A stretch of 64,000 bases of DNA, from positions 620,001-684,000 of the forward strand of contig CAXXSS010000001.1 of assembly GCA_963676865.2 (NCBI GenBank), given 5' to 3'. Positions 60,369 through 64,000 of the stretch are shown here, piece by piece. Position numbers and translations under genes: made by a program. The DNA comes from JAAYUD01 sp963676865. GTDB taxonomy: Bacteria; Bacteroidota; Bacteroidia; Bacteroidales; Bacteroidaceae. How positions within the stretch are numbered: the first letter of the stretch is position 1; each line of letters begins with the position of its first letter. The notes beneath the pieces were generated by a model. It saw nothing but the letters and a program-made list of their open reading frames with translations. It did no database searches and had not been told where the DNA came from.

Positions 60369-61538
60369 ATGAAAAAGAATGATGCAACAGCAGTAACCCT
60401 CAAACCACAATTTCTAAAAATAGGAATCTTTTCGGCAGGACACCTCGTCAACGATTTATACATGAATCAGATACAAGTGCTCATCCCTTTTTGGGTCCTC
60501 GCTGGGCTCACTGCCGCTCAAGGAGGCTTTCTAGTCGCCGCCTTCACTATCTCATCCTCTTTGCTACAACCTGTGTTCGGCATCTTGTCCGATCGCAAGA
60601 GCTACCGATGGCTTATTTTCTGCGGCACCGTTTGGATGACTATTTTATTGAGTTTAATGGGGCTCACCCACAACTATCTGCTATTATTTACACTGGCGAT
60701 GCTGGCCGGTTTAGGAACGGCAGCTTTTCACCCGCAAGCCTCTAAGATGGTCGCTCAATGCAGCGGCAGTCAGAAATCCTTCGCTCAAGCCGTATTTATC
60801 GCGGCGGGCAATGTCGGTTGGGCGCTAACGCCTTTGTGCTTCGTTCCGTTGGTAAACCATTACGGAATGAGCATCTCTCCCTATTTTATTATTCCGGGAC
60901 TACTCATCAGCCTGCTTTTATGGATCATCTCCCGAAACCGCACGTTTGTCGTGACGGAATCGAAGGCAAAGGCTCCAATATGGAGCACATTAAAAGGCCA
61001 CAGACACGAGCTCACTCGAATATTGCTTATCGTAGCGCTCCGTTCGCTCACTTACAGCAGCCTGATAGCCTTCTTGCCCCTCTACCTCAAAGAGCATCAC
61101 GTACCGTTAGTCACCAGTAGCCAGATGTTATCATTCATGCTCTTCACCGGTTCGATAGGAGGACTGGTCGGCGGTTTTCTGGCCGACAAATATGGACGCC
61201 GGCTCATACTCATCACATCGCTGACGTTGACCACCCCGCTATACATACTATTTCTGATGACGCAAGGATGGCTCAGTATCTTTTTTCTGGGCATAGCAGG
61301 AGCATTTTTGCTGGCAACTTTCTCCGTAACGGTTACGGCTGCCCACAAAGTGATACGCAACAATGCCGGTCTGGCATCCGGACTTACTCTGGGCTTTGGA
61401 CAAGGCATCGGTGGTCTAGGCGTTGGCATCATGGGAATCGTTGCCGACACAGCAGGCTTCGACATCACTATTTACTGTCTCATCGCCTTACCCCTACTGG
61501 CTAGTCTACTCTGCATCAAGCTCAAGAATATAGATTAA
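60369..61538 (+). CDS. MFS efflux transporter, fosmidomycin-resistance (Fsr) type
   Basis: The 389-residue protein has twelve helices and resembles Fsr: the N-terminal block FSAGHLVNDLYMNQIQVLIP with HLVND is characteristic, and AGLGTAAFHPQASKMVAQ (AAFHP) is another family mark. MFS motif A appears as GGFLADKYGRRLILI between helices 8 and 9. The family exports fosmidomycin and some other compounds. An AraC-type gene is directly upstream. Confidence 0.94.
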   Translation: MKKNDATAVTLKPQFLKIGIFSAGHLVNDLYMNQIQVLIPFWVLAGLTAAQGGFLVAAFTISSSLLQPVFGILSDRKSYRWLIFCGTVWMTILLSLMGLTHNYLLLFTLAMLAGLGTAAFHPQASKMVAQCSGSQKSFAQAVFIAAGNVGWALTPLCFVPLVNHYGMSISPYFIIPGLLISLLLWIISRNRTFVVTESKAKAPIWSTLKGHRHELTRILLIVALRSLTYSSLIAFLPLYLKEHHVPLVTSSQMLSFMLFTGSIGGLVGGFLADKYGRRLILITSLTLTTPLYILFLMTQGWLSIFFLGIAGAFLLATFSVTVTAAHKVIRNNAGLASGLTLGFGQGIGGLGVGIMGIVADTAGFDITIYCLIALPLLASLLCIKLKNID

Positions 61539-61578
61539 AACAGAGAGTACCATACACAGCAATATGCCAACCTAATAT

Positions 61579-61782
61579 TTACAAGTCACTATCTTCCAAG
61601 GTGAAAATATCCTCTATATTTTTAGCGAATATCTTGGCTATCTTAAGCGACAAGATGGTAGAAGGGATGTATTTTCCCTTTTCAATAGCATTGATCGTTT
61701 GTCGGCTCACCTTCACCAATTCAGCGAGATTTTGTTGTGTAAGATTGTGTATGGCTCTTTCTACCTTTATATTATTTTTCAT
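61579..61782 (-). CDS. Small Xre-family regulator (YozG-like)
   Basis: The 67-residue protein is one helix-turn-helix (RAIHNLTQQNLAELVKVSRQ, TINAIEKGKYIPSTILSLKI) with a short tail FTLEDSDL. Small regulators of this kind are usually paired with a membrane protein gene, as here: it overlaps the upstream membrane-protein gene by 11 bases. Confidence 0.93.
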   Translation of the reverse strand: MKNNIKVERAIHNLTQQNLAELVKVSRQTINAIEKGKYIPSTILSLKIAKIFAKNIEDIFTLEDSDL

Positions 61783-62242
61783 CGTTCGCTCTGAATTTAC
61801 GAAGTGCTATATTGAATTTGATGATAAACAGAATATATACGGTAAAAATAAAACTGACCATAAAACTCAGGTATGGTTCGCCATATACAAACAAAGAGAT
61901 CAGAATAATCAATAGCGTATTGACCTTCAATGCCCACATCAGAGACTGCATACGAATTTTAGAAATACATTCATCTTCATCTTTCTCTCGAGAAAAAGAG
62001 ATAAACAGCAGCGATAGAGATAAGCCTATAAAGAGCAACTCATCAGACAAATCATTGGTTATAATAGAAAAATAAGTTGTCTTTCCGAAAATACCTCCGC
62101 CGATGACTGCAAAAGTCTTGGCGTTCAAAAAATCGCTCGGGAAATGTCCCGAAAGATACAAAATACTAGGAACCAAGAAGATTATGAACATCGCATAACC
62201 AACCTTTTTCATCACTGCTGGAAATAAACAATCTGCTTTCAT
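61772..62242 (-). CDS. Four-helix membrane protein paired with the Xre regulator
   Basis: The 156-residue protein has about four membrane helices (VGYAMFIIFLVPSILYLSG; FIGLSLSLLFISF; ALKVNTLLIILISLFVYG; SFMVSFIFTVYILFIIKF). Its end overlaps the Xre gene, so the two are translated together. The pair resembles the many two-gene units in which a small Xre regulator accompanies a DUF-type membrane protein; no function is established. Confidence 0.85.
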   Translation of the reverse strand: MKADCLFPAVMKKVGYAMFIIFLVPSILYLSGHFPSDFLNAKTFAVIGGGIFGKTTYFSIITNDLSDELLFIGLSLSLLFISFSREKDEDECISKIRMQSLMWALKVNTLLIILISLFVYGEPYLSFMVSFIFTVYILFIIKFNIALRKFRANDEK

Positions 62243-62269
62243 AACTAATAGTTTTTGTTATTCCGTAAA

Positions 62270-62287
62270 TGTAATGTATACTTTACA
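62270..62287. promoter_or_regulatory. Palindromic site upstream of the Xre/membrane-protein pair
   Basis: TGTAATGTATACTTTACA is symmetric except for one position in each half and lies 28 bases before the membrane-protein ATG. It is a plausible binding site for the Xre regulator encoded in the same unit. Confidence 0.55.
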
Positions 62288-62710
62288 TATAGCAAAGCAA
62301 ACATGACACAATTAACATCATTTATTCATTCCGTCTTGTCTTTTTCTACCGGTCAATTAGCTTCCTAACTTTTACCGAAAAGCGATAATCAACTCAACAA
62401 ATAGAACAAGGCTATACATTGAACAAAAGAATTGAACAAAGGAATTAGCAATATTACTTACAATTTATTAAATTTGTCGATGAAATTGGTGATCGGCTAT
62501 TTTTCGAGTTCGGCAATCAACACGTAGTGTGTACACTGCCGACGGAACAAAGTTGAAGACAGTGCAGAAATGGAATGGGCGCTATAAACAAATAGAATAC
62601 TTATAAAATATGCGATATTACCAATATCAATAGCAAATAGAATCCAAACTAATATGAAATCTTTAGAAATAAAAAGAACTTGTGGGAGAACATCGTAAAA
62701 GAATAAGATT
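62288..62710. other. Gene-free stretch before the AT-rich tail
   Basis: No convincing gene. On the plus strand 62464-62550 reads as a short protein-like fragment (FVDEIGDRLFFEFGNQHVV, stopping after LPTEQS) bounded by stops, possibly a relic. A 99-codon minus-strand frame (62497-62796) collides with the signal-peptide end of the next gene and is rejected. Confidence 0.4.
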
Positions 62711-63325
62711 ATGAAGAAAAAAATTATATTATTAATTTTTCTGAATTGTTTTTCATACAGTTTTGCACAGAGTGACGAATTCTCACAAGAAAGCATAAAA
62801 AAAACATATTCAATAATTGATTCTATTTATCCAGCTTCCCTTACAAAACATTTCCCAAAAGTAAAAAATGAATATCTTCTGGATTTGGACTTAACCTATC
62901 CTGGAGCCTCAAATATAAATAAGGCTTACGCTGTTGTTTTATTTGATAAAGAACATTTTAGAATAATAGAGAATGAAGCAAGATCAAATTCTATAAGGCA
63001 ATATCATTTTGTAGATTCTTGTCTTAGAATAATAAAATATAATTCACGTTTATATGAAAGGGCTCCTTTTGTTTTGAAGCAATCCCACGATACATCAAAT
63101 TTATTACCTATTCCAAATTTTGATATTTTAGCAAAATCACGATTGTCATCTGATCTTTTTAAAACTGCGACTATTTATCTACTAGGTGCAGAAGAAGGAC
63201 TATTTTTACCATCTAGCAAACTGAATAAAGAAAACGGCTTAATTGATGAATGGAAACATGGATATTCAAGAGGTATCGTTATATTTAAGAATAATCTGGC
63301 TCTTTTTTGGCTTGAAATTTGGTAG
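62711..63325 (+). CDS. Exported protein of unknown function
   Basis: The 204-residue protein has a clear signal peptide (KIILLIFLNCFSYSFAQ|SDEF). The mature part contains YLLDLDLTYPGASNINKAYA and YLLGAEEGLFLPSSKLNKEN, with no domain I recognise. Codon use is strongly AT-rich compared with genes upstream, pointing to recent acquisition. It is followed by two small genes in the same orientation and of the same composition. Confidence 0.75.
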   Translation: MKKKIILLIFLNCFSYSFAQSDEFSQESIKKTYSIIDSIYPASLTKHFPKVKNEYLLDLDLTYPGASNINKAYAVVLFDKEHFRIIENEARSNSIRQYHFVDSCLRIIKYNSRLYERAPFVLKQSHDTSNLLPIPNFDILAKSRLSSDLFKTATIYLLGAEEGLFLPSSKLNKENGLIDEWKHGYSRGIVIFKNNLALFWLEIW

Positions 63326-63403
63326 TTCCAAGGGTGTTTCAGTTTATACCTTTTATATAAATTCGTAGTAATAAAAGACAAACAAACGCATTATGGTGAA
63401 AAC

Positions 63404-63574
63404 ATGACATACAAAAACGACAAAAAGCAGGAGCTCGAGCTACAGCTGCAACTTTGGGTTGCTGCTACTATTCCTAGTATTGAATGGGGAGTAGCATTGG
63501 GCATAAGTGTTGCAGATTATATTTGGATAGATAATTTTCGCAATAGGATTGACGAAAAAACAGGAGGAAATTAA
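63404..63574 (+). CDS. Small protein of 56 residues
   Basis: It begins MTYKNDKKQELELQLQLWVA and continues with a mildly hydrophobic stretch IPSIEWGVALGISVADYIW before a charged end. The first helix is amphipathic and Q/L-rich. The stop is one base before the next start, and the ribosome-binding sequence of the next gene (AGGAGG at 63562-63567) lies inside its last codons, so the two are coupled. It is shorter than most ORF cut-offs. It may be the C-terminal fragment of a larger, degraded gene, or a real small protein. Confidence 0.6.
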   Translation: MTYKNDKKQELELQLQLWVAATIPSIEWGVALGISVADYIWIDNFRNRIDEKTGGN

Positions 63575-63575
63575 C

Positions 63576-63998
63576 ATGTGGATTTACAATTTCTTATTTT
63601 ACAAAACTTTTTTATTAGCACAGAGATCAAGAAATTTTGATGATACACCCGTTTTAGGTGGAATGCTAATTGTTATACTTTGTGTCATATTTAATATTTT
63701 TACAATACTTGGATTTCTTGATGGCATTGGATTTCTTAAAAGTATTGGATTGAAAACAAGTATAACAATTTCTAAACCGTATCAATTCCCTTTTGCTTTA
63801 GCATTGATAGTGTTACTATTATTTTATTACCAATATAAGGGAAGATATAAAAAAATAATTGAACATTATGAGGGAAAAACAGGGTTTATAATGCGATTAT
63901 ATCCACTTATAGTGATTCTTATTTACGTTGTATCGAGCTTTTTATTATTGCTTATAGTAGCTGCATTCAAAAACCATGACTGGTTTTTTGCTCCTTGA
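63576..63998 (+). CDS. Small polytopic membrane protein
   Basis: The 140-residue protein has about four helices (LGGMLIVILCVIFNIFTILG; FPFALALIVLLLFYYQY; LYPLIVILIYVVSSFLLLLI, with a re-entrant start at FLFYKTFLLA). The ATG at 63576 is chosen because AGGAGG stands 8 bases ahead, an unusually strong Shine-Dalgarno sequence for this phylum; a TTG nine codons upstream is the alternative. Proteins of this kind are often found beside Rhs or other toxin genes in Bacteroidetes as candidate immunity proteins, but nothing here proves that. It stops two bases before the window ends. Confidence 0.72.
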   Translation: MWIYNFLFYKTFLLAQRSRNFDDTPVLGGMLIVILCVIFNIFTILGFLDGIGFLKSIGLKTSITISKPYQFPFALALIVLLLFYYQYKGRYKKIIEHYEGKTGFIMRLYPLIVILIYVVSSFLLLLIVAAFKNHDWFFAP

Positions 63999-64000
63999 AT

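Noticed and set aside
62497..62796. 99-codon minus-strand frame with hydrophobic stretches
   Set aside because: Its first 29 codons lie antisense to the signal peptide of the convincing plus-strand gene at 62711, and hydrophobicity is expected from AT-rich DNA read backwards.

Overview
The window looks like a chromosomal stretch of a Bacteroides-like member of the Bacteroidales. The evidence is a SusC/SusD pair with a FecR anti-sigma factor and an ECF sigma factor, several proteins restricted to Bacteroidetes (DUF4468, DUF4858-like and DUF4943-like families, a NagZ/beta-lactamase fusion), a 16S-Ile-Ala-23S-5S rRNA operon, and promoters of the Bacteroides type (TTTG at about -33 and TAnnTTTG at about -7, some 20 bases apart). 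Base composition is AT-rich and codon use is even, except for the last 1.5 kb, which is clearly richer in AT.

Layout. 1-7.05 kb: the end of a glycan-uptake locus on the minus strand (sigma factor, FecR, SusC with an STN domain, truncated SusD). 7.3-9.5 kb: a small membrane protein, tRNA-Ser and tRNA-Glu, a dispersed repeat, and a cation diffusion facilitator. 9.6-13.4 kb: a four-gene operon (DUF2141 protein, outer-membrane barrel, membrane protein, winged-helix regulator) with two palindromic candidate operators at its promoter. 13.4-16.2 kb: an ECF sigma factor, a membrane-anchored protein ending in a barrel-like domain, and two exported proteins. 16.5-36.1 kb: mostly housekeeping genes (rlmH, ald, M23 peptidase, ruvC, pheS, nth, pgk) with a FadL-type porin, a pullulanase-like lipoprotein with altered active-site residues, transporters, and a THI5-like lipoprotein overlapping a TPR protein. 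36.1-37.6 kb: gene-free, filled with dispersed and palindromic repeats. 37.6-43.2 kb: the rRNA operon (minus strand). 43.3-48.0 kb: NagZ/beta-lactamase fusion and a two-gene 5'-nucleotidase. 48.1-52.1 kb: rplS, a transglutaminase-like protein, an iron alcohol dehydrogenase and methylglyoxal synthase. 52.2-57.0 kb: a tripartite EmrAB/TolC-type efflux operon with its TetR regulator and a palindromic operator at both promoters. 57.2-61.5 kb: a phosphodiester glycosidase-like protein, a ferredoxin / His-rich membrane protein / ECF sigma set, and an AraC regulator before an Fsr-type transporter. 61.6-64.0 kb: a small Xre regulator with a membrane partner, then an AT-rich tail of unrecognised small genes.

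The most unusual content lies between the genes. A repeat of 298 bases is present at 8.2 kb and, inverted, at 37.2 kb, with about 87 percent identity and no gaps by hand count; a shorter copy is at 36.3 kb. It lies near stable-RNA genes, keeps about 60 codons open in one frame in all three copies, and is accompanied by a 17-base word found four times. A second set of intergenic palindromic modules has differing symmetric cores. All coordinates of RNA ends and all identity figures are hand estimates.
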